Below are positions 25,994 to 35,800 of a stretch of DNA of 45,829 bases, piece after piece. Source of the stretch: Methanosaeta sp. PtaB.Bin039 (GTDB lineage Archaea; Halobacteriota; Methanosarcinia; Methanotrichales; Methanotrichaceae); the NCBI GenBank assembly GCA_002067795.1, contig MVQI01000012.1, forward strand, positions 1 to 45,829, read 5' to 3'. Positions within the stretch are counted from its first letter, which is position 1; each line of letters begins with the position of its first letter. Both the position numbers and the translations under genes were made by a program. A model generated the notes under the pieces. It ran no database searches. It was not told the origin of the DNA and worked only from the letters and a program-made list of their open reading frames with translations.

Positions 25994-26048
25994 TATGGGA
26001 TATACTGAAATTGCGTATCATAGGACATCAAAGGGGCGATCGAAGGAT

Positions 26049-26924
26049 ATGGCAGACGGCAAGAGTCGGGCGGCTGAGGCCAAGGGCGGCGAAAAGTCCG
26101 GGGCGTCTGAGCGATTCGTTGATACAGAGACCGACCGCACAAAGGCCTCCTGGGTAGCCAGGATCGTTCGCGATTTTGGCAGGCCGACAACTGCCAGGTC
26201 CCTCCACTACTTTGCCATGAAGCGGGCGGTCTCGGATTATCCTATTTGCGGAGGGTTCGTAGGGGAGATCAGGGTCCATCGGCAGTACCAGGATTCGGAC
26301 TGGGAGAAGCTGAATAAATGGGTCCTGCGGGCTAAACAGCTTGGATTCATATCCTGGCAGTCGGTGATGGAGGAGGAGCAGGATTTGCTTCTTCCCTCAG
26401 GCGAGATCCTAAGGGAAAGCGACCGCATCTGGTCGCAGGAGCTGTGGTGCAGCAAGCCGTCACTTCGTCCTCTGCTTCTCCCAGTCTGCCAGGAGAGGGG
26501 CGTCTTGCTGCTGCTCCGGCATGGCGTGTCCTCCTGGGACTCCGCCTGGAACCTCTGCCAGCGGGCCGCGCGCCGGCCTGTCCGCGTGTGCTACCTGACC
26601 GACCTGGACGCATCAGGCTTTTTGGCTGCCAGCGACCTGCAGTCCAAGATCAGGGCGATTGATGCCTCCTTCTTCGGAGATCTGGATATCAGGATCAAGA
26701 GGATCGGGCTTGATCCATCTCAGGTTCGGCGTCTGGGATTGCCAATGGTCTCGATGTCCAGGCCTGAGAAGGAGATCCGTGATACCTACCGGTCTTATCT
26801 GGAACAAGAGGGCCTTGACCATCGCCTGCGCTCTGAACTGGAAACGCTGGAGGTCTATCATCCTGGGGGTCTCAAGGGATTTCTGGAGGAATGCCTGGAC
26901 CTCGCGATCGATGAGTGGGGCTGA
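26049..26924 (+). CDS. Topo VI A/Spo11-like protein with Toprim domain
   Basis: The frame is open from well upstream; I place the start at 26049 (GAAGG just upstream), with ATGs at 25995 and 25953 as alternatives. The product, about 291 residues, has a polar N-terminus (1-30). A winged-helix segment with TTARSLHYFAMKRA follows, its Tyr54 lying where Topo VI A has the strand-cleaving tyrosine of xxREIYY. The C-terminal half resembles a Toprim fold, with VCYLTDLDASGF (Asp185 and Asp187 forming DxD) and a helical end. The usual Toprim glutamate is not obvious. There is no Topo VI B gene nearby, so it resembles the B-less 'Mini-A' proteins. The family placement is by motif only and moderately sure; DNA cleavage activity is not shown. 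Confidence 0.65.
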   Translation: MADGKSRAAEAKGGEKSGASERFVDTETDRTKASWVARIVRDFGRPTTARSLHYFAMKRAVSDYPICGGFVGEIRVHRQYQDSDWEKLNKWVLRAKQLGFISWQSVMEEEQDLLLPSGEILRESDRIWSQELWCSKPSLRPLLLPVCQERGVLLLLRHGVSSWDSAWNLCQRAARRPVRVCYLTDLDASGFLAASDLQSKIRAIDASFFGDLDIRIKRIGLDPSQVRRLGLPMVSMSRPEKEIRDTYRSYLEQEGLDHRLRSELETLEVYHPGGLKGFLEECLDLAIDEWG

Positions 26925-27087
26925 GGCCATTTTGGCGGAGCCTCGATTCGAAGATGACCTCGAATTCTTCTCAGGTGACGAGGTCTTTTTGTCCTGCAGG
27001 TAGAGTCCGCAGCGAAATCCTGCTATTCCCGCAGCACCCAGGAGGAATTGAAAAAATCCGCGACCTTCGGAACGGACATTCCAGTCC

Positions 27088-27609
27088 CTACGGACTGCTG
27101 TTCAGCTCCTCAATAGCATGCTGGAGATAATTGCCGGTTATAGCCGTCCCCTTGCATGTGCCAAGATTTATGGAGATTAGCATCCCCACTACCCTTTCGT
27201 TCTGGAATATGGGCGTTCCGCTGTCGCCGGGACCAGGAAGGTCGCCAGGCTGAAGCATCATATAGGCGATGGACCAGGAGACCTCCGTAAACCTGCATCC
27301 CATGCGGCGGGCGGAGTTTGCAAGCGTTCCCTGTCCCAGGGTGGGACGGCCCAGGTCGGTCATGCGGCAGGGCGAAAGAACCGGGAAGAAGGCCAGGTCT
27401 GCCTCTTTGGAGAATCGCATCACTCGAGTGGTCTTGTCTCCAAGCCTCAGGCGGTCTGTCCCGGAGTAGCAAAAGACATGAGCCGGCGCTATGCCTATGG
27501 CTGCTCCCCTCCACGGGAGGAAGGCGCATACTACGCCGCCTGACCGGCCTGAGATGAACTGATCGCCTGCCTGCAGCATGGATATACTATGGATGCGGAA
27601 GAGATGCAA
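27088..27609 (-). CDS. Small trypsin-like serine protease
   Basis: The 173-residue product shows the chymotrypsin-fold triad pattern in order: His in IAPAHVF (about residue 44), Asp in EADLAFFPV (about 71), and Ser in GPGDSGTPIF (about 129), followed by VVGMLISIN. The GDSG motif is exact. It has no signal peptide and is shorter than secreted trypsins or HtrA (no PDZ domain). It resembles compact intracellular trypsin-like domains. The longest frame starts with a TTG at 27609; an ATG at 27579 is also possible, and neither has a clear ribosome-binding site. It converges on the Toprim gene. The substrate is unknown. Confidence 0.7.
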   Translation of the reverse strand: MHLFRIHSISMLQAGDQFISGRSGGVVCAFLPWRGAAIGIAPAHVFCYSGTDRLRLGDKTTRVMRFSKEADLAFFPVLSPCRMTDLGRPTLGQGTLANSARRMGCRFTEVSWSIAYMMLQPGDLPGPGDSGTPIFQNERVVGMLISINLGTCKGTAITGNYLQHAIEELNSSP

Positions 27610-27674
27610 ATCATGTCTTATTGTTTATTCAGTTCCTCAGGATTGCCTGGACCGCAGGATGCCCTTTTCCCATC

Positions 27675-27775
27675 CTTTTTTGGCGGAGTCCAGGTTCCGC
27701 GTCGCCAAATGTCCTGGCGCCTGGCCTCCAGGCTGCGGCAGAGGGGAAAGCCGGACCGCCTTTTTTCCGGCAAAA
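27675..27775. other. Dense cluster of inverted repeats, non-coding
   Basis: Three hairpins lie side by side: TTTGGCG (27679-27685) with CGCCAAA (27703-27709), GCCTGG (27719-27724) with CCAGGC (27728-27733), and GCCGGA (27750-27755) with TCCGGC (27766-27771). Open frames exist on both strands in several frames, as expected from GC-rich sequence, and none looks like a protein. It lies downstream of the secreted-protein gene (minus strand) and may be its terminator or a dispersed intergenic repeat. Confidence 0.45.
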
Positions 27776-27894
27776 AAACGGTATCCGGCATTCGCTGTGG
27801 CGGCGCTCTGGGGGCTTTGCGGGCTCTGTGACCATCCCATGATCTCGCCTCCTATTCGCTCAGGGCAAGAGCCCAATGCCTATCGATCTCCTCT

Positions 27895-28335
27895 CTAGGT
27901 CAGGACCCAGTAGTTCCTTGGAGTCCTTATCACCTGACCAAGCTGCTGAGCTCTGATCCAGGGATCGTCTGATAGGTAAAGTGGAGATAGGACGGCGGCT
28001 GAGTCGTAGTTCGAGCGGTTTAGCCAGACAGGTTGGCCGAGCGGCCTTTCGCCCAGCCAGTCGGCGCTGATGTTGGTGAGATTGTAGGTGCGGTCGTCAT
28101 CCACCAGCTTTCCGTCCTTAAGCGTCTTGCCTTTGGGGATGTTGCCCCAGTTCCAGAGCTGCATATTCTTCTCGCTCTTTGTTGGCGGCTCGTTGTACTT
28201 CAGAAACTCTTCCAGCCAGCCCTGGGCGAACTCGCCTCCCACAGGTTGAGCGCCTGTCACCGGCACCACAACTCCTGCCTGGGCTGAGATAGCGGCAAGC
28301 AGCAAAGGAGCTGCCAGGAGTGTCGTAATCCTCAT
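27895..28335 (-). CDS. Secreted protein of unknown function (146 aa)
   Basis: I start at the ATG 28335, which has GAGG 6 nt upstream and leads straight into a signal peptide (MRITTLLAAPLLLAAISAQAG). The mature part of about 125 residues is rich in tryptophan and asparagine (LWNWGNIPKG, ADWLGERPLGQPVW, WIRAQQLGQVI, PRNYWVLT), with no cysteine and no membrane helix, so it should be soluble outside the cell. I do not recognise the family. A TATA-like element lies upstream. The next gene on the same strand (67 aa) is 200 bp upstream with its own promoter, so the two need not be an operon. Confidence 0.7.
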   Translation of the reverse strand: MRITTLLAAPLLLAAISAQAGVVVPVTGAQPVGGEFAQGWLEEFLKYNEPPTKSEKNMQLWNWGNIPKGKTLKDGKLVDDDRTYNLTNISADWLGERPLGQPVWLNRSNYDSAAVLSPLYLSDDPWIRAQQLGQVIRTPRNYWVLT

Positions 28336-28373
28336 TAAGGGCCTCATTTCACCAGGCACTATGTCGATAGATC

Positions 28374-28387
28374 CCCGATAAATCTTT
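28374..28387 (-). promoter_or_regulatory. TATA box for the secreted-protein gene
   Basis: On the minus strand CCGAAAGATTTATCGG combines a BRE-like CGAAAG with TTTATC, about 45 bp upstream of the ATG at 28335. This is consistent with a leader of about 20 nt containing the GAGG site. Confidence 0.4.
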
Positions 28388-28541
28388 CGGATATTCGATC
28401 ACAGGTACGGATCCTGGATGCTGTCGGCAACCATCGGATCTTCGGCCATGAGCCATTGTTTTCAATCCAGGTGGGCCATCGGGACTCTCGGAAATAGACC
28501 TGACAAACTGACAGCCGTCCTTTGCCAGTCGTATGCCCGAG

Positions 28542-28745
28542 TCACATACCCAGGTTCTTGCGCAGCCTGGCCCACTCGATGACCTTATCGCCGTCGGCAA
28601 GGCTGTCTTCATCCACCTCGTCCTCGTCTGGCAGCAGCAGTATCTCCAGAATCTCCAGTCGAATCGCCACTCTCTGAACCTCTTCCCTCAATGCCTTTAT
28701 CTCCTTGAGGATGGCTAAGAGAGTCTCCTTATCCTCGGGGTCCAT
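28542..28745 (-). CDS. Small acidic coiled-coil protein (67 aa)
   Basis: Residues 5-38 form an uninterrupted heptad pattern (LLAILKEIKALREEVQRVAIRL) suited to a coiled coil. An acidic stretch (DEDEVDEDSLADGD) and a short basic end follow. There are no cysteines and no membrane segment. A good TATA box lies about 37 bp upstream of the ATG, giving a short leader, which supports a real gene. The function is unknown; it could be a small oligomerising partner protein. Confidence 0.55.
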   Translation of the reverse strand: MDPEDKETLLAILKEIKALREEVQRVAIRLEILEILLLPDEDEVDEDSLADGDKVIEWARLRKNLGM

Positions 28746-28776
28746 GGCTTTGATCTATCCCCTTGCCGTTGAGTCC

Positions 28777-28787
28777 ACATATATCAT
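28777..28787 (-). promoter_or_regulatory. TATA box for the 67-aa gene
   Basis: Minus strand AATGATATATG, centred about 37 bp before the ATG at 28745. The predicted leader is roughly 10-12 nt. Confidence 0.45.
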
Positions 28788-29160
28788 TTGCCAATCGGAC
28801 TTCTTCTATCTGCTGGTAGGGGATCGATGGGGCGTCGGCGGCAGCAGTCATGGAGGGTCATATGGGCGAAGGTGCTGGGATTGACAGGCGCATGAAGCAA
28901 GCGATTCTGTCTGCACAGCTCGCAGTCGATGCCCCCAAATGATTGGGGTGAGGGGCCCACGTATGGTCCGAACATCTCTGCACTTCGCCAAAGACTCACA
29001 ACAGAATTTTTCGTCGCGTCCTCTCGGACATGATCTTTCTGCAAAATGGATATTTGGGGTCATGCCACCATCGACCGGCGCGGATGGGCAAAGCTTTTCC
29101 TCTCCCTATATGATTTGAGCGTGTGGCATCACTTCGTGGGGGACCAGCCTCACTGACTAA
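28788..29160. other. Intergenic region without a supported gene
   Basis: About 370 bp between divergent genes. A 26-codon frame at 28862-28942 has a good GGAGG site but no other support. Minus-strand open frames here have the arginine- and serine-rich look of chance frames. I see no RNA fold or repeat worth naming. Confidence 0.35.
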
Positions 29161-29162
29161 AG

Positions 29163-29175
29163 CTTTTATATAATC
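29163..29175 (+). promoter_or_regulatory. TATA box for the cyclase-kinase operon
   Basis: CTTTTATATAATC is a near-ideal archaeal TATA box. It is centred about 35 bp before the ATG at 29204, and no ribosome-binding site lies between, so the mRNA is probably nearly leaderless. Confidence 0.65.
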
Positions 29176-29203
29176 CGAAGCCTCTGACTGGCGCAGATAT
29201 CTC

Positions 29204-29851
29204 ATGATATTCAGCAAGGCTTATGATATATCCCTCCCCCTGGGGGCGGAGATGATGGTATATCCAGGCGATCCGCCTTTCAGGAGAACCATACTCTGCG
29301 GCCTGGACCAGGATGATGGATATACCCTCTCCTCGATATCGCTATCGTCTCACTGCGGGACCCATGTGGATGTCTCAGCGCACATGATAAGGGGAGGGTC
29401 AACGGTGGACCAGATTCCTTTTCAGAAAATGGTTCTGCCCGCTCTGGTAATCTCGTCTGCAGATCCGGTATCCGTAAAATCCGAAGATGTACGCGGCCAG
29501 CCGGTCCAGCCCGGAATGGCAATCCTGTTTCAGACCGAGAACTCTCGGACAGGTCGGCTGTACAGTATCCTTGACCATGATCTCGTATTTCTATCGCCTG
29601 GGTGTGCCAAGTGCTGCCTCGAGATGGGAGCTTCCCTGGTTGGGATCGATTCCATGTCGGTGGATCGTATCAACTGTGGTGAGCATCCGGTTCACCATAT
29701 GCTTCTGGGGGCAGACATCCCGATCTTGGAGGGAATAGACCTGTCCGGAGTCCCTCCTGGTCGATACGAGCTGATATGCCTGCCCCTGAATATCACCGGT
29801 GGGGAGGCAGCTCCTGCACGGGCCTTACTGCTTGAGATGGGGGCGAATTGA
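29204..29851 (+). CDS. Cyclase-family metal-dependent hydrolase (kynurenine-formamidase-like)
   Basis: This 215-residue protein belongs to the 'putative cyclase' family that includes KynB-type formamidases. The metal-binding signature is HCGTHVDVSAH (His50, His54, Asp56, His62). The N-terminal YDISLPLG and the later GIDSMSVDRI are typical. Length is normal. The substrate is unknown, and I would not assume kynurenine. The stop overlaps the TTG start of the giant kinase gene, so the two are probably coexpressed. The mRNA appears nearly leaderless. Confidence 0.88.
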   Translation: MIFSKAYDISLPLGAEMMVYPGDPPFRRTILCGLDQDDGYTLSSISLSSHCGTHVDVSAHMIRGGSTVDQIPFQKMVLPALVISSADPVSVKSEDVRGQPVQPGMAILFQTENSRTGRLYSILDHDLVFLSPGCAKCCLEMGASLVGIDSMSVDRINCGEHPVHHMLLGADIPILEGIDLSGVPPGRYELICLPLNITGGEAAPARALLLEMGAN

Positions 29852-32800
29852 AGATGGGCTCGGAAGATGCCGGTGGCGCTGCAGGCTCTCTCATGAATTA
29901 TCGCGCTCTTCTCCATTCTCTGCAAGATCCGGCGTACCTCTGTGATCTGCAGGGAAACGTGGATTCGGTAAATCCAGCAGCGGAGGGTCTGTCTGGCCCG
30001 CTTCACTCTTTGAGATCGCTCAGATCGTGGGAGCTGTTTGGCCGGAACTGCGCAGTTTCTTTTGAGCGGGCCATTCTTGAGGGAAGCTCTCCGCCTGCCC
30101 ATACCTACGTCATGGACGGCAAAGGCATGGCAGTGGAGGTGGAGCAATCGATTGTGCTTCTGGGAAGCCCGAAGAGTGCTCATGGTCTCTTGATCCTGCA
30201 GCGACTGATAAGTGGTGATCGGTCACGCCGGAGCGATCGATTGTCACTTGAGGAGGATTTCGGTGGCAGGATCAAAGGTTCTGATCTTTTCAGTGACGTC
30301 GAAGACCTGTGGTATCGTGCTGCGTGCCAGGCCTCCTCGGAGATGGTATGCTTCTTCCAGAGCGATTCAAGGCGACTTCTCGATTCCAACCTGGCATTCC
30401 AGGAGAAGTTGGAGTACGGCGCAGAGGATATTCTCTGCCTCACAGTTTACGATTTTGTCGATATGGATCGGACATGGATCGACGAATTCATTGAAGAGGC
30501 CCTTTTGTCGGGACATACCGCCTACCAGGAGATGAGCTATCGGACCAGAGACGGCAGCACTCTGGAGGTAGAGGCAGCATTGTGCCTGATACCATCATCC
30601 GATGGGTCGGTCCTCTGTCTAATAGGCAGGATGGTGGCCGAAAGCAAGAGATCCCTGGAGGAGCTGAAGCGAAGGGACCGTCTCCTGGCTGGCGTGGCGC
30701 TTGCCACAAATCAGATCCTGGGCGGAAGCGAATTGGACACGGCCATCGTACAGGCTTTGGAGCTGCTGGCTTATGCAGCCGAGGTGGATCGGGTCTATAT
30801 CTTCGAGAACCAGCACGATACAGGTCCGGAAGCGTCCCTGGCATCTCTCCGCTACAAATGGGAGCGGGAGGGTTATGAGAAGATGGTTGTCGGAGAGGTG
30901 ATCCGCTACCATGATGTCCCACGCTGGCGCAGCCGTCTGCCGGTACATAGACCGATCCACGGAACAGTTGAGGAGATGCCTGTTGAGGAAAAGGAGATCC
31001 TCTCTGGCAGGGGTGCTATCTCAGTGCTTATCTTCCCCATACATATCGATGGACGGTTCTGGGGATTCATCGGATTCGACGATTGCAGCCGGGGGCGGCA
31101 GTGGAGCTGGACAGAGGTGTCAATACTGCTGGCTGCAGGAGGCTGCATAGGTGGGGCCCTTGCAAGACAGCAGTTCCATGGCAGTCTGGTCCGCAACGAT
31201 GAGCGATATCGCCAGATATTGGAGGACGACGGCACTATCCTGGTTCGGATCGACCCCAAAGGGCGCATCACATTCATGAATGATCAAGCTCGGAGCTACT
31301 TTGGATTCTCTTCTGAGGAGTTCTTGGGCAAGGATATCGTGGACACTATCCTGGCGGACCGTGAATGGTGGGAGCCTCTGATCAGGGCATTGCTCGATCG
31401 TATAGTCGATGGTCCTGACGTCTTCGATCAACCGCTCTTGGAATCGACGCGCAAGAGCTGCCAGAAAGCATGGGTCTCCTGGGCTTTTCGTCCCATCAGA
31501 AATGAGCGGCAAAATGTCACGGAGATACTCCTGGTTGGAATAGACATAGCGGAGGGAAGGATGGTCAGGGACAAGCTCAAAGAGGCCAACCGCAAGCTTC
31601 TGGATATCATCGACTTTCTTCCTGATGCATCGTTTGTGGTTGACGAAGGTGGGCGTGTTGTGGCCTGGAACCGGGCAATTGAAGACCTGACAAATGTCCC
31701 CAAGAGCCAGATACTGGGCAAGTCTGATTACTCATACGCTGTGCCCTTCTATGGGAGCCCGAGACCCATGATCATAGACCTGGTGAGAAGCCAGGATCCG
31801 GCTCTCAGATCGTATCTCTCCCCTCAGTATGAGGTTCTTGAGCATAATGGCCGCACCGTATATGCCGAGATCTTTGCCCCCAGGCTTCGAGGTGGAGAAG
31901 GCGCCTATCTTCTGGCCAGGTCCTCTCCGCTGATGGACGGAGAGGGGCGGATAGTAGGGGCAGTCGAATCCATCCGGGATATAACTGATCAGAAAAAGGC
32001 CAGCGATGAGCTGATAAAGAGGGATCGGCTGCTGGCTGGCTCAGCCCTGGCAGCCAGCAGCCTCCTGACGGCCGGCGATTATTCCTCCGCAATAAAGGAG
32101 GCCTTGCAGGTGCTGGGTCTGGTCTGCAATGCTGACCGTGCTTACGTCTATGAGAACCATAAATCAGACCGAGGCCATCTTAAGACCGATCTGCGTTTTG
32201 AATGGAGCAGGGAAGGTGATTCAGACGAGGCAAAGAATCTATCCGGGCGCAGCGTATCGGATTGCCAGGAGCTCCCCGAATGGTATCAGATTCTGGGCTC
32301 CGGAAAGCTCATCAAGGGCCTGGTCAAGGACTTTTTGCCATCAGAACAGGCAGGTCTGGCTCCGCCGGGAACTTTATCAGTGCTGATCGTCCCGATCATG
32401 GTGGAGGATCTATTCTGGGGATTCATCGGCCTTGACGATTGCCATAGGGAGCGCTTGTGGAATGAAGGAGAGGTCTCGCTGCTGATAGGCTTCGCCGGAA
32501 GCGTTGGAGGCTCCATATTGAGGAAGCGGGCGGAAGATAGGCTGAGGCTTTTTGAATCGGCAATTGTCAACTCCAATGATGCCGTTGTCATTGCTGCAGC
32601 CGGTCAGCGGGGCGCGCTTCCTAAAATTGTCTATGTGAACGATGCCTTCACCCGCATGGCTGGCTACGGGGCTGAGGAGGCGCTGGGTAGGCATCCTGAC
32701 TTCCTGGAGAGGAGAGAGTCATCCGATATTGATGCGGATGGTATGTCTGAGACGAAATTCTGCGGATTTCCCGTTCACACTGAGGTTGTGAAGTACCATA

Positions 32801-35800
32801 AGGATGGGACTTCATTCTGGGTCGAGCTCAACATCGTGCCGCTTAAGGATGAGCATGGAGAGGTGACCCATTGGGTCTCCATAGAACGGGAGACTACGGA
32901 GAGGAGGAGGGCTGAGGAACGGTTGCGTTGGAACGACACTCTGATGCGGTCGATGACCGATAACTCCTATCTGTCATTCTGCGTAGTCGATACCCGTACC
33001 GATGATGTGGTATACTTCAATCACCACTTCTGCCAGCTGTGGGGGCTGCAGGACATCGAGGATCGGCTTTCCCGTTCGGAGATAAAGAATACCGACGTCC
33101 TGGAGCGCATAGCCAGGATGGTTCAGGATCCTCAGTTGCTCCTTGAGAGCTGCCGGATGCTCGGTGAGGAGTCGAATACCGCCATTTTGGAGGATGAGAT
33201 CCTCTTTCTGGACGGCCGTATAGTAAGGAGGTTCTCGGCTCAGGTTAGGGACCAGGCTGGGCGATACTTCGGAAGGCTGTTCATATTTGAGGATATCACA
33301 AAACGCAAGCTTGAGGAACAGGAGCTGATTGAGACAAGGAACTATCTGGAGAACCTGATCAATTACGCCAATGCCCCGATCATCGTGTGGGACGTCACTT
33401 TTTCGATAACCCGTTTCAACAGGGCATTCGAGCGGTTGACAGGATATGGCGCCAGCGAGGTTCTCGGGCAAAACCTCAGCATGCTATTTCCCGAGATGAC
33501 CAGGACTCCATCGCTCGATGAGATAGAGCGTACGCTTGATGGGGAATACTGGGATTCGGTCGAGATACCCGTACTGCGCAAGGACGGCCAGGTGAGGGTA
33601 GTGCTCTGGAACTCCGCCAACATCTATTCCAAGTCCGACGGGGTGCTGCTTGCCACCATGGCCCAGGGAACGGATATCACCGACCGCAAGAAGGCTGAGG
33701 AGCAGGTGCAGTTCCAGGCATCCCTACTCTCTCAGGTGAGAAACGCCATAGTTGCCACTGATATGGATGGCAGGATAATCTACTGGAACAAGTTCGCTGA
33801 GATGCTATATCAATGGACATGGGATGAGGTCTTGGGCAGGAATATCCTTGAGATCCTGGTTCCAGATAATAAGAGCCAGCTTGTTTCCGGGGTGATGCGG
33901 TCCATCTATGAGACAGGCCATCTGGAGGGGGAGTATCTGGTCAGACGCAGGGACGGTTCTGTCTTCCTGGCATATTTCGTGTATTCCCTTATCACCGGCT
34001 CTGAGCGGCAACCCGTGGGCTTTTTGGGCGTATCCACTGACATAACCGAGCGTGTGAGGTTCGAGGAGGAGCTGCGCAGGGCAAAGGATGAGGCAGAGGT
34101 TGCTGCGAGAGCCAAATCGGAGTTCCTCGCCAATATGAGCCATGAGATAAGAACCCCCCTCAATGCGATAATCGGCATGACGGGGCTTCTGATGGAGACA
34201 GATTTGGATCAGGAGCAATGGAATTACGTGAAGACCGTTCGCAGCAGCGGAGATGCCCTTTTGGAGATAGTGGGCGATATCCTGGACTTCTCGAAGGCAG
34301 AAGGAGGAAAGCTGGAGCTGGAGAGCCATCCCTTCGATCTGAGGGAATGCGTGGAGGCCTCATTGGATCTTGTATCTGCCAAAGCTGCAGAGAAGGATCT
34401 CGATCTATCCTACTTCATGCATCCCGGCGTCCCCGAGTCCCTGATCGGCGATGTGACCAGGTTGCGTCAGGTTCTGGTAAATCTGCTGAGCAACGCGGTA
34501 AAATTCACTGAGATTGGTGAGGTAAGGGTGGATGTGACGTCTGCGCCTATTCCAGAGGGTGACTGCGAGATCACCATATCCGTAACCGACACCGGCGTGG
34601 GCATACCAAAGGATCTGATGTTCAAGCTGTTCAAGTCTTTCAGCCAGGTAGATACCTCCATAACTCGCAGATACGGCGGAACCGGTCTTGGTCTGGCCAT
34701 AAGCAAGTATCTGGTGGAGCTTATGGGAGGGAGGATATGGGCGGAGAGCGAGGTTGGAAAAGGGTCTATATTCCATTTCAGTTTTGTCTCAAGACCTGCT
34801 GCAGGACCTGGCCGGCAGATCAGCCCGTCCTCGGTGCTCGATGGAAAAAAGGTCCTGGTTATGGAGTCCAGCCCTGCCATACGGTCGATAATATCATCGT
34901 ACCTTCGATCCTGGCACATGATACCGGTTGAGGTAGCAAGCCCTGAAGAGGCGGAAAACGCTTTGAGTTTAGGGACCTATCAGATCGCGATAATCGATCT
35001 GAAGATGCCTGAACGGAAGGCCAGATCTCTTGCAGAGACTGTAAAGAGCGCATATCCCGATGCCTACCTTGTCGGCGTCTCCTCCATTTATCCCCGGGAC
35101 CTCGATATCGATACGCCTTATGATGCCATAATCACAAAGCCCGTGAAGCCGGCTCAGCTTCATGAAGCCCTGACAGGATTGTTCTGGCCAAAGCCTCTTC
35201 AGACCGATAACGGTTCCTCCAAAGCCCGTCCTTCACGCCCCAGCCTGCGCATACTTTTGGCCGAAGACAACGTTGTCAATCAGAAGGTGGCTCTGATGAT
35301 GCTGGAGCGCCTGGGTTACCGCGCAGACGTCGCTGCCAACGGCCTCGAGGTCTTGAATGCCCTTCAAAGACAGAAGTACGATCTGATACTTATGGATGTC
35401 CAGATGCCTGAGATGGATGGCCTGGAGGCTACCCGAAGAATAAGAAAGCTAACACCGCAGTCCGGTCCATTCATAGCTGCGATAACCGCCTATGCTATGG
35501 AAGGGGACCGTGAGCGATGCCTAAGGGCTGGGATGGACGACTACATCAGCAAGCCCATAAAGCTGGAGGAGCTGAAGAGGGTTGTGAGGCAGAGCGCCAG
35601 ATTGGAGGAGCCACAGCCCCTTGATCCGGTTGCCTTGGCCAGCTTAAGAGAGCTTCAGGAAGAGGGAGAGCCGGATATAGTCAAAGAGCTGGCCAATATA
35701 TTCCTGGGCCATTCACCGGGGCGGATAGCAGAGATGAGGCGGGCTGTTGAGGCGGGCGATTCAGAGGCCTTATTCCGGGAGGCTCACAATATGAAATCGA

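Noticed and set aside
26912-27003. A 30-codon frame overlapping the end of the Toprim gene
   Set aside because: No ribosome-binding site, no family resemblance, and it overlaps a better gene.
27578-27898. Several overlapping open frames on both strands
   Set aside because: GC-rich sequence with inverted repeats gives open frames in many phases; none has a plausible start or protein-like composition.
28862-28942. A 26-codon frame with a good GGAGG site
   Set aside because: Too short and without any second line of support.
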